A DNA stretch of 64,000 nt from the NCBI GenBank assembly GCA_963802795.1, contig CAWDJV010000005.1:1054001-1118000 (forward strand), given 5' to 3'. The DNA comes from JAIBJN01 sp963802795 (GTDB lineage Bacteria; Actinomycetota; Thermoleophilia; Gaiellales; Gaiellaceae). The notes under the pieces were generated by a model. The model was not told where the DNA came from. It saw only the letters and a program-made list of their open reading frames with translations, and ran no database searches. Shown here one piece after another: positions 1-9,761 of the stretch; position 1 is the stretch's first letter; every line of letters begins with the position of its first letter. The position numbers were made by a program, and so were the translations under genes.

Positions 1-1
1 G

Positions 2-1243
2 CGGAAGACCCTGGCCTTCAGGGAGGCCGGCGAGAAGCTCGGGCGCGAGTGGATCCTGCCGCCGCTCGCGGTCACGTTCGCCAACGACGGGGAGGCGCCG
101 GCGGTCGGCGTGCCGATCCGCGAGGAGCATCCGAACCTGCACGGCGCCGCCCGGTACACGTGCCGCCTCGTCGGCGAGTGCGACATCGGCTGCAACTTCG
201 GCGCGAAGAACACGCTCGACTACAACTACCTGAGCGAGGCGAAGCGCCTCGGCGCCGAGATCCGGACTCGGCGGGAGGTCCGCACGCTCGCCCCGCGCGA
301 GGGCGGCGGCTACGTCGTCCGCTACGTGGAGCACGACGTCGCCGACGAGGGCCGGAAGCTCGACACGCGCGACCCGTCCGTCCGGCCGGAGCGCGAGCTC
401 ACGTGCGAGCGCCTCGTCCTCTCGGCGGGGACGCTCGGCTCGACCTACCTCATGCTGCGGAGCCGGGATGCCTTCCCCGGCCTGAGCGCGAAGCTCGGGA
501 CCCGCTTCGGCGGGAACGGCGACCTGCTCACGTTCGCGCTCGAGGCGAAGCACCCGGACGGGTCTCCACGCCCGCTCGACGCCGCCTTCGGTCCCGTGAT
601 CACGAGCGCGATCCGCGTCCCGGACGCGCTCGACGGCGGCGAGGGGCGCGGGTTCTACGTCGAGGACGCGGGCTACCCGGAGTTCCTGAGCTGGATCCTG
701 CAGGCCACGCAGGGGCCGGGAGCGCTCTGGCGCTACCGCCGCGTCGCCGCGCGGCTCGTCCTCAGCCTGCTCCGGCGCGAGCCCGAGGTCGACCTTTCGG
801 CCGAGGTCTCCGAGCTTCTGTCGGACACGCGGCTCTCGGCCGGCTCGCTGCCGCTCCTCGGCATGGGCCGTGACATCCCGGACGGGAAGATGACGCTGCG
901 CGGCGGGAAGCTCGACGTCGACTGGCGGAAGGGGAAGTCGGGGCCGTTCTTCGACCGGCTCGGGGATTTCTCGCGAGACATCGCCGAAGCCCTCGGCGCG
1001 AAGTTCGAGCGCAACCCGACCTGGTATCTCGGGCGGCTCGTCACGGTGCACCCGCTCGGCGGCTGCCCGATGGGGCGCAGCCTCGACGAGGGCGTGATCG
1101 ACCCGTACGGCGAGGTCTTCGGCTACCCGGGCTTCACGATCGCGGACGGCTCGGTCATGCCGGGCCCGGTCGGCCCGAACCCATCTCTCACGATCGCGGC
1201 GCTGGCCGACCGTTTCGCGGACCGCGCGACCGGCGAGGCGTGA
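2..1243 (+). CDS. GMC-family oxidoreductase (cholesterol-oxidase-like), 5' end cut by window
   Basis: C-terminal part, about 413 residues, of a flavin-dependent glucose-methanol-choline oxidoreductase. The frame is already open at base 2, so the true start and the N-terminal GxGxxG FAD loop lie outside the window. An early segment has CDIGCNFGAKNTLDYNYL, and near the end (about 1045-1075) is HPLGGCPMG, typical of the cholesterol oxidase/GMC C-terminal domain. It is followed by PNPSLTIAALADRFADR, the usual last helix with the FAD-contacting Asn-Pro. Substrate is not readable; sterol, polyol or long-chain alcohol are all possible. The stop TGA overlaps the GTG start of the next gene, suggesting co-transcription. 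Confidence 0.85.
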   Translation, partial: RKTLAFREAGEKLGREWILPPLAVTFANDGEAPAVGVPIREEHPNLHGAARYTCRLVGECDIGCNFGAKNTLDYNYLSEAKRLGAEIRTRREVRTLAPREGGGYVVRYVEHDVADEGRKLDTRDPSVRPERELTCERLVLSAGTLGSTYLMLRSRDAFPGLSAKLGTRFGGNGDLLTFALEAKHPDGSPRPLDAAFGPVITSAIRVPDALDGGEGRGFYVEDAGYPEFLSWILQATQGPGALWRYRRVAARLVLSLLRREPEVDLSAEVSELLSDTRLSAGSLPLLGMGRDIPDGKMTLRGGKLDVDWRKGKSGPFFDRLGDFSRDIAEALGAKFERNPTWYLGRLVTVHPLGGCPMGRSLDEGVIDPYGEVFGYPGFTIADGSVMPGPVGPNPSLTIAALADRFADRATGEA

Positions 1244-1827
1244 AGGCCGGGACGGGCAAGGACGGAAGGCCGATCGTCGCCTTCGCGTCCCAGGAGGACT
1301 GGGCGTCCTGGCTCGACGCCGAGCACGAGGGCTCCGACGGCGTCTGGCTCAAGTTCGCCAAGAAGGGCTCCGGCGTGGCGAGCGTCGTCTACGCGGAGGC
1401 GCTCGAGGTCGCGCTCTGCTACGGCTGGATCGACAGCCAGGTGAAGTCGCTCGACGAGCGGTTCTATCTCCAGAAGTTCACGCCGCGGCGCGCCGGGAGC
1501 AAGTGGTCGCGGATCAATCGCGACAAGGTCACCGAGCTGACGAAACAGGGCCGGATGAAGCCCGCCGGCGTCGAGCAAGTCGAGCGCGCCAAGGCGGACG
1601 GACGGTGGGACGCGGCGTACTCGTCGCCCGCGAACGTCGAGGTACCCGCCGACCTGCGCAAGGCACTGGACGCGAGCCCGAAGGCGGCCGAGTTCTTCGC
1701 CACGCTGAACAAGTCGAACCGCTTCGCGATCGTCTACCAGCTCGAGGACGCGAAGAAGCCGGAGACCCGCGTGCGCCGCCTGGAGAAGTTCGTGGGGATG
1801 CTCGAGCGCGGCGAGAAGCTCTACTAG
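1240..1827 (+). CDS. YdeI/OmpD-associated family protein
   Basis: 195-residue cytosolic protein of the YdeI / OmpD-associated family (bacteriocin-protection-like, biochemical role unsettled). Family signs are the N-terminal WASWLDAEHEGSDGVWLKFA block, ALCYGWIDSQ around residue 60, the basic RRAGSKWSRINRDKV block, and the C-terminal half rich in Ala/Lys with NRFAIVYQL and a final RRLEKFVGMLERGEKLY. The GTG start shares bases with the stop of the upstream GMC gene (GTGA), which fixes the start and suggests translational coupling. No signal peptide or membrane segment. Confidence 0.85.
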   Translation: MKAGTGKDGRPIVAFASQEDWASWLDAEHEGSDGVWLKFAKKGSGVASVVYAEALEVALCYGWIDSQVKSLDERFYLQKFTPRRAGSKWSRINRDKVTELTKQGRMKPAGVEQVERAKADGRWDAAYSSPANVEVPADLRKALDASPKAAEFFATLNKSNRFAIVYQLEDAKKPETRVRRLEKFVGMLERGEKLY

Positions 1828-1930
1828 ATTCGCGGGTGGCGGCCGGCGGGCCTAGGCAAACCGGCCGAGAGCGACGCCACGAGGCTGGAACAGCTTCCCT
1901 CGGCGGTCTCGACCGGTTTACTGTTTCCAC

Positions 1931-3598
1931 ATGGCCGAGACGGTGTCCCAGGAGCAGCGTGTCCAGGAAGGCAACGCCGCGATCGCCCGCGGCGCGTGGG
2001 CGGAGGCGCGGACGATCTTTGAGGAACAGCTCGAGGCGCGCGAGTCGGTCGACGCGCTCGAGGGGCTGAGCTGGGCCGCCTGGTGGGTCGAGGACGTCCC
2101 GACCTGCATCGACGCACGAGAGCGCGCCTACCGGCTCAGCCGCCGGGAAGGAGACATGCGACGCGCGGCGATGCTCGCGCTATGGGTCGCCGACGACTAC
2201 CTGATCCTCCGCGGCGAGCGGGCGATCGCCAACGGGTGGTTCCAGCGCGCGGCCCGCATCCTCGAAGGGCTCGACACCTGCCCCGAGCACGGCTGGCTCG
2301 ATGCGCTGCTCGGATACGTGGCCACCATCGACGGTGATCTGGAGGAAGCGAAGAAGCTCGCGATCCAGGCGCGCGAGCTCGGGCAGCAGCTCGACGTCGT
2401 CTCCCTCGAGATGTTCGCGCTCGCGGTCGAGGGCCTGGCGTTGGTGAACGAAGGCGAGGTCGCGGACGGCATGCGCTGCCTCGACGAGGCCACCGCCGCC
2501 GCGCTGGCGGGGGAATTCGAGGAGATCGTGGCGGCCGGCTGGACCTTCTGCTTCTTGCTCAACGCCTGCGAGCGGGTCCGCGACTTCGAGCGCGCGGCGG
2601 AGTGGTGCACCAGGGTCGAGGAGTTCAGCCGCCGGATGCAGACTAACTTCGTCACGCTCGCCTGTCGGGCCCACTACGGGGCTGTGCTCACCTGGCACGG
2701 CCGCTGGCCTGAGGCCGAGACCTCGCTCACGGCGGCGGAACGCCTCGCCCTCGAGCGGCCCTCCTGGGGTGGCCTCGTGATCGTGCGGCTCGCCGATCTG
2801 CGCCGCCGGCAGGGGCGCTTCGCCGAGGCAGAGGAGCTCCTCCAGCAGAGACCGGGCAACCCTCTCACGCCGGTTGTCATGGCCGAGCTCGCCCTCGACC
2901 GAGGGGATCCCTCCGCGGCCGTCGACCTGCTCGAGCCCGTCCTACGGCGCCTCCCGGTGGAGAACAAGACCCTGCGCGCGGCGCCTCTCGAGGTGCTGGT
3001 GAGGGCGAAGGTGGCCACCGGCGCAGCAGATGCAGCTGCTTCTCACGTCACCGAGCTGCGGTCGATCGCGGATGCGCTCGGAACGCGTCCTCTCCAGGCC
3101 TCACTGAGTCTCTCGGAAGGGCTCGTCGCGGCCGCCGCGGGCGACCACGAGACGGCGCGGGCGCGGCTCGAGGACGCCGTCGAGCTATTCGCCGCGAGCG
3201 GCGCCTCCTTCGAGCTCGCGCGAGCGCGGCTCGAGCTCGCGCGGCTCCTCGCGTCGCTCGGCCGCGCGGACGCGGCCGTGCGCGAGGCGCAGGGTGCGCT
3301 GACGCGAGTCGAGGAGATCGGAGCGGTGGCCGAGGCAGCACGAGCTCGGGATCTACTTCGGACGCTCGGCGCCTCACCGAAGGCTAGACGCGCCGTCCGT
3401 CGCGACGCAATCCTCACCCGGCGCGAGGTCGAGATCCTGCGCCTCGTCGCGGAGGGACTCACGGACGGCGACATCGCAGCCCGGCTCGTGCTCAGCAAGC
3501 ACACGGTTCATCGCCATCTTCAGAACGCCTACGCCAAGCTCGGCTGCTCCTCGCGCGCCGCGGCGGTGACGAGGGCGAACAAGCTGCACCTGCTGTAG
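1931..3598 (+). CDS. TPR-containing LuxR-type transcriptional regulator
   Basis: 555 residues. Residues about 10-460 are a run of alpha-helical, Ala/Glu/Leu-rich tetratricopeptide-like repeats (for example around ARARLELARLLASLGRADAA). The last 65 residues are a GerE/LuxR helix-turn-helix: LTRREVEILRLVAEGLTDGD, then IAARLVLSKHTVHRHLQNAY, then AKLGCSSRAAAVTRANKLHL. There is no receiver domain or obvious ATPase (no Walker A), unlike MalT/LAL proteins. It probably binds DNA as a dimer and senses something through the TPR superhelix; the ligand is unknown. ATG at 1931 follows a 100-base gap containing an AT-richer stretch (about 1915-1930), unusual here and plausibly its promoter. It precedes the methyltransferase/monooxygenase chimera and may control it. 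Confidence 0.88.
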   Translation: MAETVSQEQRVQEGNAAIARGAWAEARTIFEEQLEARESVDALEGLSWAAWWVEDVPTCIDARERAYRLSRREGDMRRAAMLALWVADDYLILRGERAIANGWFQRAARILEGLDTCPEHGWLDALLGYVATIDGDLEEAKKLAIQARELGQQLDVVSLEMFALAVEGLALVNEGEVADGMRCLDEATAAALAGEFEEIVAAGWTFCFLLNACERVRDFERAAEWCTRVEEFSRRMQTNFVTLACRAHYGAVLTWHGRWPEAETSLTAAERLALERPSWGGLVIVRLADLRRRQGRFAEAEELLQQRPGNPLTPVVMAELALDRGDPSAAVDLLEPVLRRLPVENKTLRAAPLEVLVRAKVATGAADAAASHVTELRSIADALGTRPLQASLSLSEGLVAAAAGDHETARARLEDAVELFAASGASFELARARLELARLLASLGRADAAVREAQGALTRVEEIGAVAEAARARDLLRTLGASPKARRAVRRDAILTRREVEILRLVAEGLTDGDIAARLVLSKHTVHRHLQNAYAKLGCSSRAAAVTRANKLHLL

Positions 3599-3713
3599 CA
3601 GCCGAAGCGGCATGGCCTCGACAGGCCATGCGCGCACTTGGCCTCCCGAGGCGAAGACAGCGCCGCGACGAGCGTCGACACTCGAGCGAACGTCGAGCAA
3701 AGGAGACCGAGAG

Positions 3714-4637
3714 ATGTCGATTGCGAAGACACGCACCAGCGATTCCGATTACCTGCTTGCCGGACAAGCCTCGGAGCTCGAGCGACTTCAGCTTCAGTCT
3801 CGCGTCTGGGAGCCGAGCGGGCGCCGACTGCTCGAGGAGATCGGTGACAGCCGGGGCGCTCGCGCCCTGGATGTCGGCTGCGAGCGGTCTCTGCCGCCGG
3901 GCCGCGTGCTCGTGGTGGGGAGCGGCCAGTCCGGGTGCCAGATTGCGGAGGAGCTCCACGATGCAGGCCGGGAAGTGTTCCTGGCCTGCGGGAAGGCTCC
4001 CTGGGCGCCCCGTCGCCTTGGAGACCGCGACCTCGTCTGGTGGGCGGCCGAAACGGGCTTCCTCGACATGTCCGCCGAGTCCTTGCCCACGCCGGCAGCT
4101 CGACTCGGCGCGAACGTGCTGGTGACCGGACACGGAGGGGGCCGCGATCTCAACCTCCGGACGCTTCGCGAGCGAGGGATCACTCTGACCGGCCACTTTC
4201 TCGGTGCCAGGAATGGCCGCGCGCGGTTCGCGCCAGACCTGGCCCAGAGCGTTGCCTGGGGCGACGAGCGATACGAGCAATTCATGAGTCTCGTCCGCAA
4301 GCTGGTCGCGGAACGCGGGCTCGGTCTCCCCGAGATCGAGCCGCCGAGCCGGTTCGACCCGACGGCGCCTGAGAGCCTCGACCTTGCCGGTTTCGGAGCC
4401 GTCCTCTTCGCCGGCGGCTTCCGCCCGGACTACGGCTCCTTGCTGCCCTGGCCGGAAGCGCTCGACGACCTCGGATTCCCGCACCAGCGAAACGGCGCGA
4501 GCACGGTGATTCCCGGGCTGTACTTCCTCGGCGTCCACTTCATGCGCAAGCGCAAGTCGGCGACACTGGTCGGCATGGGAGAGGACGCGACTGTCGTGGC
4601 GGGCCTCATCGCGACGCGCCTCCGCGCCGCCGCATGA
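3714..4637 (+). CDS. Chimera: methyltransferase N-terminus joined to truncated flavin monooxygenase
   Basis: The ATG at 3714 follows AAGGAG by 9 bases. Residues 1 to about 58 match the start of a class I SAM methyltransferase: DSDYLLAGQASELERLQLQS, then motif I ALDVGC. Directly after, in the same frame, comes the C-terminal two thirds of a flavin-containing monooxygenase: the NADPH Rossmann motif RVLVVGSGQSGCQIAEELH, later LVWWAAETGFLDM, GFGAVLFAGGFRPDYGSLLP and GLYFLGVHFMRKRKSATLVG. The monooxygenase's N-terminal FAD domain (about 170 residues) is missing, and the methyltransferase loses its fold after motif I. Neither enzyme should work as encoded. The lost methyltransferase tail resumes after the TGA. 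Either a true recombination product or a misassembly. Confidence 0.7.
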   Translation: MSIAKTRTSDSDYLLAGQASELERLQLQSRVWEPSGRRLLEEIGDSRGARALDVGCERSLPPGRVLVVGSGQSGCQIAEELHDAGREVFLACGKAPWAPRRLGDRDLVWWAAETGFLDMSAESLPTPAARLGANVLVTGHGGGRDLNLRTLRERGITLTGHFLGARNGRARFAPDLAQSVAWGDERYEQFMSLVRKLVAERGLGLPEIEPPSRFDPTAPESLDLAGFGAVLFAGGFRPDYGSLLPWPEALDDLGFPHQRNGASTVIPGLYFLGVHFMRKRKSATLVGMGEDATVVAGLIATRLRAAA

Positions 4638-4928
4638 GACGTTTCGGTTGAGCGGGGGAGACTGGAGCGCGGGACGAACCACCTCCACCTGCTGCGCGAG
4701 TTCGGCATCGAAGGAGACGTCAGGGCCGAGGTCCTCGCCCTTCCGCCGGGGCATCCCTACCTCCGCCTGCCGCTGGAGTTCGCCACGGCTCTCGAAGAGC
4801 GGTTGCAGTCACTGATCACTGCCGACGAGCTGGCGACGCTTCGCGACCAGGGCGAGGCCGAGCTTCGGGAGCCCGGCCGCTGGGGCACCACGTTCACCCT
4901 CGTGCAGTGCTGGGGACGTGATCGGTAG
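4638..4928 (+). pseudogene. C-terminal remnant of the methyltransferase gene interrupted upstream
   Basis: Directly after the chimera's TGA, and in the same reading frame, translation gives about 96 residues that read like the tail of the same class of methyltransferase: THLHLLREFG-like helices (here TNHLHLLREFGIEGDV), PPGHPYLRLPLEFATALEER, and a C-terminal GRWGTTFTLVQCWGRDR before TAG. There is no good start codon or ribosome site. With 3714-3890 it makes the two ends of one methyltransferase, with a monooxygenase fragment between them. Assignment to this family is from remembered sequence pattern, not a search. Confidence 0.6.
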
Positions 4929-5044
4929 GTCGTCGGGCACAACGTGGGTAATTCGCCCGATGCGCGCGGGCCCACCGGGAAGCTCTACGAGATACGAGCG
5001 CGCGGAAGTCATATGGTCGTGCGTTCTTGTCACAAGGAGGCACG

Positions 5045-6414
5045 ATGTCTGCAGTAACCGAACAGGAACTGGCGAGCTTGGAGGCGTTCTCGGGTGAGAT
5101 CCTCCGGCCCGGCGAGAACGGCTACGAAGAGGCGAGGCGCGGCTTCAACGGCTTGATCGACAAGCGTCCGGCGCTGATCGCGCGCTGTCGCGGGGAGGCT
5201 GACATCGCCGACGCGATCGCGTTCGCGCGCGACGCCGGCCTCGAGATCTCGGTCCGCGGCGGCGGCCACAGCGTCGCGGGACGGTGCTTCACCGAGGGCG
5301 GGCTGATGATCGACCTCTCGCTGATGAAGGGCATCTACGTCGACCCGTCGACCCGCATTGCGCGCGTACAGCCGGGAGTGAACTGGTCGGAGCTGAACCG
5401 CGAGACGCAGCTCCACGGCCTGGCTGTCACAGGCGGTCTGATCTCGACTACCGGAATCTCCGGGCTGACGCTCGGAGGCGGGCCTCGGGTGGCTGATGGC
5501 GAAGTTCGGCCTGGCGACAGACAACCTGCTGTCCGCCCGGGTCGTGACGGCGGACGGACTGGACCCTCACCGCGAGCGAGCAGGAGAACGCCGACCTCTT
5601 CTGGGGGCTGCGCGGTGGCGGCGGCAACTTCGGCGTCGTCTCGTCGTTCGAGTACCGGCTGCACGAGGTCGGGCCGACCGTCACCGGTGGGCTGGTCGCG
5701 CACCCGTTCGACGCCGCTGGGGACGTGCTTCGCTTCTTCAGGGACTTCACGGCCGACGCTCCCGACGAGCTCTTGACCTTCGCCGGCGTCGGGCACGCGC
5801 CGGACGGCTCGGGCGCCAAGATCGCCCTAGCGGTGGCCTGCCATGTCGGCGCGCCCGAGCAGGCGGAGGAGGATCTCCGGCCGCTCCGGGAGTTCGGCTC
5901 CCCGATCATGGTCGAGCTCGGGCCGCTGCCTTACACGGCGATGAACTCGCTGCTCGACGCCGCTTACCCAACGGGCACCCTCAACTACTGGAAGTCCGCC
6001 TTCCTCAGCGGGCTCACGGACGAGGCCATCGACGAGCTGCTCGCCCGCTTCGCGGCGTGTCCGTCGCCGATGACCGCGGTCCTCTTCGAACACTTCCACG
6101 GCGAGGTGACGCGGGTGCCGGTCGACGCGACCGCGGTGCCCCACCGCGAGCCGGGCTACAACCTCGTGATCACGTCGGTGTGGACCGACCCGGCCGCGAC
6201 CCAGGAGAACGTCGCCTGGACGAAGGACACGTTCGCCGCGATGGAGCCCTTCCTCGTGCCGCGCAGGTACCTGAACTACTTCTCGGAGGACGATGTCGGC
6301 GACGACCCCGTACGAGCGGCGTACGGGCAGAACTACGAGCGCCTTGTCGAGCTCAAGAAGGAGTACGACCCGGAAAACGTGTTCCGGCTGAACGCGAATA
6401 TCCCGCCTGAGTAG
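5045..6414 (+). CDS. FAD-linked oxidase, berberine-bridge-enzyme (BBE) type, with two frameshifts
   Basis: About 456 residues once joined. ATG at 5045 follows AAGGAGG by about 4 bases. The N-terminal FAD_binding_4 domain shows RGGGHSVAGRC, where the His is the usual site of covalent FAD attachment, then GLISTTGISGLTLGGG. The frame then shifts near 5473 (an extra base after GGCGGG) and again near 5559, after which LFWGLRGGGGNFGVVSSFEY and the rest follow to the BBE C-terminal domain, ending NYFSEDD...YDPENVFRLNANIPPE. All expected blocks are present in order, so base-call errors are more likely than decay. Family members oxidise sugars, alkaloids or hydroxylated intermediates; substrate not predictable. 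Confidence 0.85.
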
Positions 6415-6417
6415 CTC

Positions 6418-7197
6418 CTAGCCCGGCCGCTTCGCCGTGAAGCAGAACTGCGTGCAGGAGAAGAAGAACTCGCCCCGTGCGTCGAGGTCGCGCTGGTCGT
6501 CGGCCCAGGCCTTGCCCTCGGCGGGCCCGCTCCGCTCGGCCACGAACTGCTCCATGAGCGGGAAGATCGCCCCGACGTAGGCGTCTGGGACGAGCTCCGT
6601 CGTGGCGAAGACATGGCCCTCGGCGGCGACGTCCTCGAAGCCGGCGGAGCGGAGCCGGGTGGCCAGCGTGCGCGGGAGCGCGGGATGGGCGAGATGCTCG
6701 TCCCAGGCCCGCAGAGCCCGCTCCATGCGGGCCTGATCCGTCGAGTGCCAGGACACGGTCGTCCAGTCCACGTCCCACACGACGGTACGGCCCCCCGGGC
6801 GCAGCACCCTGTGGATCTCCCCGAGCGCGCGGTCCGCATCCTGGACGTACTCGACCACCTGCACCGACAGGACTGCGTCGAAGCCGCCGTCCTCGACCGG
6901 CAGAGAGGTCGCGTCTGCTTCGTGGAAGGCGACGTTCGGGCGCCGCTCGGTACGACGTGCCGCGACCGCGAGCATCTGCGGGCTGCTGTCCACGCCGACC
7001 ACCGACCCCGCGTCGCCGACCTCCTCGAGCAGCTCCGCGACGTAGAAGCCGGGACCGCAGCCGACGTCGAGAATCCGCTCGCCCGCCGAGGCGGCCAGAG
7101 CCTCCCGGGCCAAGCGGCGGCGCCGCAGGATGTCGCGCGACCGGTAGGCGACCTCGAGCTGCTTCGCGAGCTCGTCGTCGAAGACGATCTGACCCAA
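6418..7197 (-). CDS. Class I SAM-dependent methyltransferase
   Basis: 259 residues. Motif I is ILDVGCGPGFYVAELLEE (residues about 42-60), followed by VVGVDSSPQM (acidic residue binding the SAM ribose), VAFHEADATSLPVEDGGFDA (motif II) and EIHRVLRPGGRTVVWDVDW (motif III); this is the UbiE/ArsM-like Methyltransf_11 pattern. The C-terminal third (TTELVPDAYVGAIFPLMEQF) is not diagnostic, so the methyl acceptor is unknown. Last gene of a minus-strand operon: its ATG at 7197 lies 4 bases beyond the stop of the patatin gene. It converges on the FAD oxidase, with only 3 bases between stops. Confidence 0.87.
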   Translation of the reverse strand: MGQIVFDDELAKQLEVAYRSRDILRRRRLAREALAASAGERILDVGCGPGFYVAELLEEVGDAGSVVGVDSSPQMLAVAARRTERRPNVAFHEADATSLPVEDGGFDAVLSVQVVEYVQDADRALGEIHRVLRPGGRTVVWDVDWTTVSWHSTDQARMERALRAWDEHLAHPALPRTLATRLRSAGFEDVAAEGHVFATTELVPDAYVGAIFPLMEQFVAERSGPAEGKAWADDQRDLDARGEFFFSCTQFCFTAKRPG

Positions 7198-7201
7198 AGC
7201 T

Positions 7202-8449
7202 CTAGGGATTCACGCGCGGCCTGAAGAACATCCGCGTCTTGCCGGAGTCGCGGAGCGCGTCCGCGGCCCGCGTCTCCTCGAGCCAGTCGGGGTGCGGGAC
7301 CGCCGCCTCGGGCCGATCGCCTTCGACGAGGCCCGCGCAGTGGCGATCGAGCGCGATCTCGGCCATCAGATAGCCGTGGTTCTCGAGGACGCCGATCTCG
7401 CCGGGAGAGAAGACGTCGAGATCGATCCGGATCGGGGCGATGAAGTCGCGGATGAGGCGTTCCGAGTAGGCCTCCGGCGGCGCCTCGTGCTCGTAGCTCG
7501 CGGGGCGGGAGGCGATTCCCCAGTAGGCGCCGTCGAGCTCGCCCCGGATGAAGTCCGAGATGAGCCAGCGCTTGCGCACCTCCGTCGCCTGCTCGAGCAG
7601 GATCACGCCCTGGCGGAGCGCGCTCCAGAGCCAGCCCACGTCCGGATCGGGCTTGAACGACGGCGCCGCGTCCGAGACGAGCACCGTCTCGTGGTCGCGC
7701 CAGACGGGCTCGAGCCCGAGGTTGTCGAACATCCCTCCGTCGGAAAGGTCGATCGAGCCGACGAGCCGGTCGCGGTCCGGCTCGGCGTAGGTCCCGCCTT
7801 TGAGCGCGGCCGGCGGCTGCTCCGCGCGAACGACGCTGAAGGCGCCCGGGACGCACGAGGAGGCGGCGACGGCCTGGGCGAGGGTCCAGTCGCCGAGCGC
7901 CCCGTAGCCCGCGCTCGAGCTCCCGACGCGGCGGAGCCCCGAGTCGAAGACCCACTGGTCGCGGAAGAGCATGTCGCTGGCCAGGAAGACGAAGCGAGGC
8001 GTCTCGGGCAGGTCGGAGAGCCTCCCCGGCGCCGGCCCCTGTGCGTACGCCGCCGCGAGCGCCTCGCTCTGCGCGCCCGGTTTGAGCCAGTTGCGCGGGT
8101 TGAGCCGGGCGAGGGCGGCGCCGGTGCGGACGTCCTTCGCGGCGAAGGCGCGCATCGGATTGGCGACGCCGGCGTCGAAGCCGTCGATCGGCTTCCCCGG
8201 CTCTGCGGCCTTGCCCCGTCGGGCGAGGAAGGTCGCCAGCTGGGCGGCCATGATGCTCCCACCCGAGACCGAGGTGAACGTGTCGATCCGGGAGAGGAGC
8301 CCGAGCTCGTTCAGGCGCCGCAGCGCGCCGAGGTGGAAGAGCGCCGCGCGGTAGCCGCCGCCCGACATGCAGAAGGCGGTCCCTTTCCGCGCTTCTCTCG
8401 AGAGCGGGAGGAACCTCGTGAGCCCGTGGCTGGTTGCGGTCTCGTTCAC
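7202..8449 (-). CDS. Patatin-like phospholipase
   Basis: 415 residues. The catalytic layout of the patatin/RssA family is complete: oxyanion motif CMSGGGYRAALFHLGAL near the N-terminus, nucleophile elbow SVSGGS about 35 residues later, and the Asp of the Ser-Asp dyad in LSDGGMFDNLGLEPVW. It should hydrolyse acyl ester bonds of phospholipids or other lipids. The GTG start at 8449 is chosen because it overlaps the TGA of the upstream Old Yellow Enzyme gene (GTGA); the open frame extends further upstream only by running antisense-like through that gene. No clear signal peptide, so probably cytosolic or peripheral on the membrane. Confidence 0.9.
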   Translation of the reverse strand: MNETATSHGLTRFLPLSREARKGTAFCMSGGGYRAALFHLGALRRLNELGLLSRIDTFTSVSGGSIMAAQLATFLARRGKAAEPGKPIDGFDAGVANPMRAFAAKDVRTGAALARLNPRNWLKPGAQSEALAAAYAQGPAPGRLSDLPETPRFVFLASDMLFRDQWVFDSGLRRVGSSSAGYGALGDWTLAQAVAASSCVPGAFSVVRAEQPPAALKGGTYAEPDRDRLVGSIDLSDGGMFDNLGLEPVWRDHETVLVSDAAPSFKPDPDVGWLWSALRQGVILLEQATEVRKRWLISDFIRGELDGAYWGIASRPASYEHEAPPEAYSERLIRDFIAPIRIDLDVFSPGEIGVLENHGYLMAEIALDRHCAGLVEGDRPEAAVPHPDWLEETRAADALRDSGKTRMFFRPRVNP

Positions 8450-9761
8450 CGTGCGGCGGCGTCGGCGTAGACCGACATGATCTCGGAGATCATCTCCTCC
8501 CGCGAGGAGAAGCGGCGCTCGTCGTAGCAGCCGACCGGGTGCTCGAGCACGTTGTAGAGGCACTTGTTGCAGTACGTGCACGGTCGCGGCGGCAAGTCAT
8601 GGCCCTGCCGGAAGAGCTCGACGAGGTCGTTGTTGGCGACGAGGCCGCGCGCGATCGAGACCGCGTCGCACGCCCCGCGCTCGATCGCCCCCGCGATCAG
8701 CGAGGCCTGCTGGAAGCCGCCCGTCACGATCACCGGGATCGCCACGGCCCTCTTCACCGCCTCGGCGTCTGCGAGGCAGCGTCCCGGCACGTCGGCCGGG
8801 TCGCGCTCCCAACGGCGCTGCATGATCCGGTTCGCCGGCCAGGCCCGGAACATGAGGTAGTTCCGGAAGGTATGGACGCCGCTCGAGAGCATGACGTCGT
8901 AGCTCCGCACCATGTCCTCGATGGCAAACTCGCCGGCCGGGTTCTCCGGGTGAGGGAAGGTGCTCCCCGAGGAGACGTGGATCGCGTCGGCGCCCTCCTC
9001 CTCGAGCCACCGACACACCTGCACCGAGTCCTCGATCGTGTTTCCCTCGCCGAGCCAGGGCAGGAATGCGTTCGCGTGCTCGGTCGCCGAGATCTTCACC
9101 TGGACGTGGAAGTCGTGACCGACCTCGGCCCTGATGGCCTCGGACCGTGTCGAGGAGGAAGCGCGCGCGGTTCTCGAGCGGCCCGCCGTACTCGTCGTCG
9201 CGGTCGTTGATCGCCGACGAGAGGAACTGCGTGAAGATGTAGCCGTTGGCGCCGTGCACCTCGACGCCGTCGAGGCCGGCCTCACGCGCGCGCCGCGCCC
9301 CTGCCGCGAACGAGCTCTTGATCTCCTCGATCTGCGCCCGCGTGGCGCGCTCGGCCTCGAACCCGTGCAGCGGATCCGGCTTGGACGGTGGAGGAGAGGC
9401 CCTTGCCGTGGGCGAGCGTCGGCACGTCGCGCTGGCGGCCCGCGTGGGCGAGCTGGAGGATGTAGCGGCAGTCGTGCTCGTGGACGCGCTCGCCGAGCTC
9501 GCGCCAGAAGGGGATGCGGTCGTCGCGCTCGATGGCTGCGAAGCCCGGGACGATCTTGCCGCGCTCGTCCACAGCCGTCCACGAAGAGACGATCGCGCCG
9601 ACGCCGCCACGCGCGAACTTCAGCTCCCAGTTGATCCGCGTCTGCGTCCCGCAGCCGTCGTAGTCGTCGAGGCGGCCGGCGATGTTCGAGCGGAAGATGC
9701 GGTTTCCGACCTCGAGGTTGCGGAAGCGCAGCGGCTGGAAGATGGCGTCGACGCTCGTCAT
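8446..9761 (-). CDS. Old Yellow Enzyme family NADH:flavin oxidoreductase, tandem copy A (two frameshifts)
   Basis: FMN-binding TIM-barrel ene-reductase, about 438 residues after joining. ATG 9761 overlaps the TGA of copy B. Reads FQPLRFRNLEVGNRIFRSN at the start, then EAGLDGVEVHGANGYIFTQF and DDEYGGPLENRARFLLDTV (the HGANGY...YGGSxENR signature), VKISATEHAN, and VTGGFQQASLIAGAIERG near the C-terminus. It ends with CTYCNKC followed ten residues later by another Cys. Single-base shifts near 9385 and 9141 break the frame. Substrates are likely alpha,beta-unsaturated carbonyl compounds or enoyl thioesters; the specific one is unknown. Confidence 0.85.
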
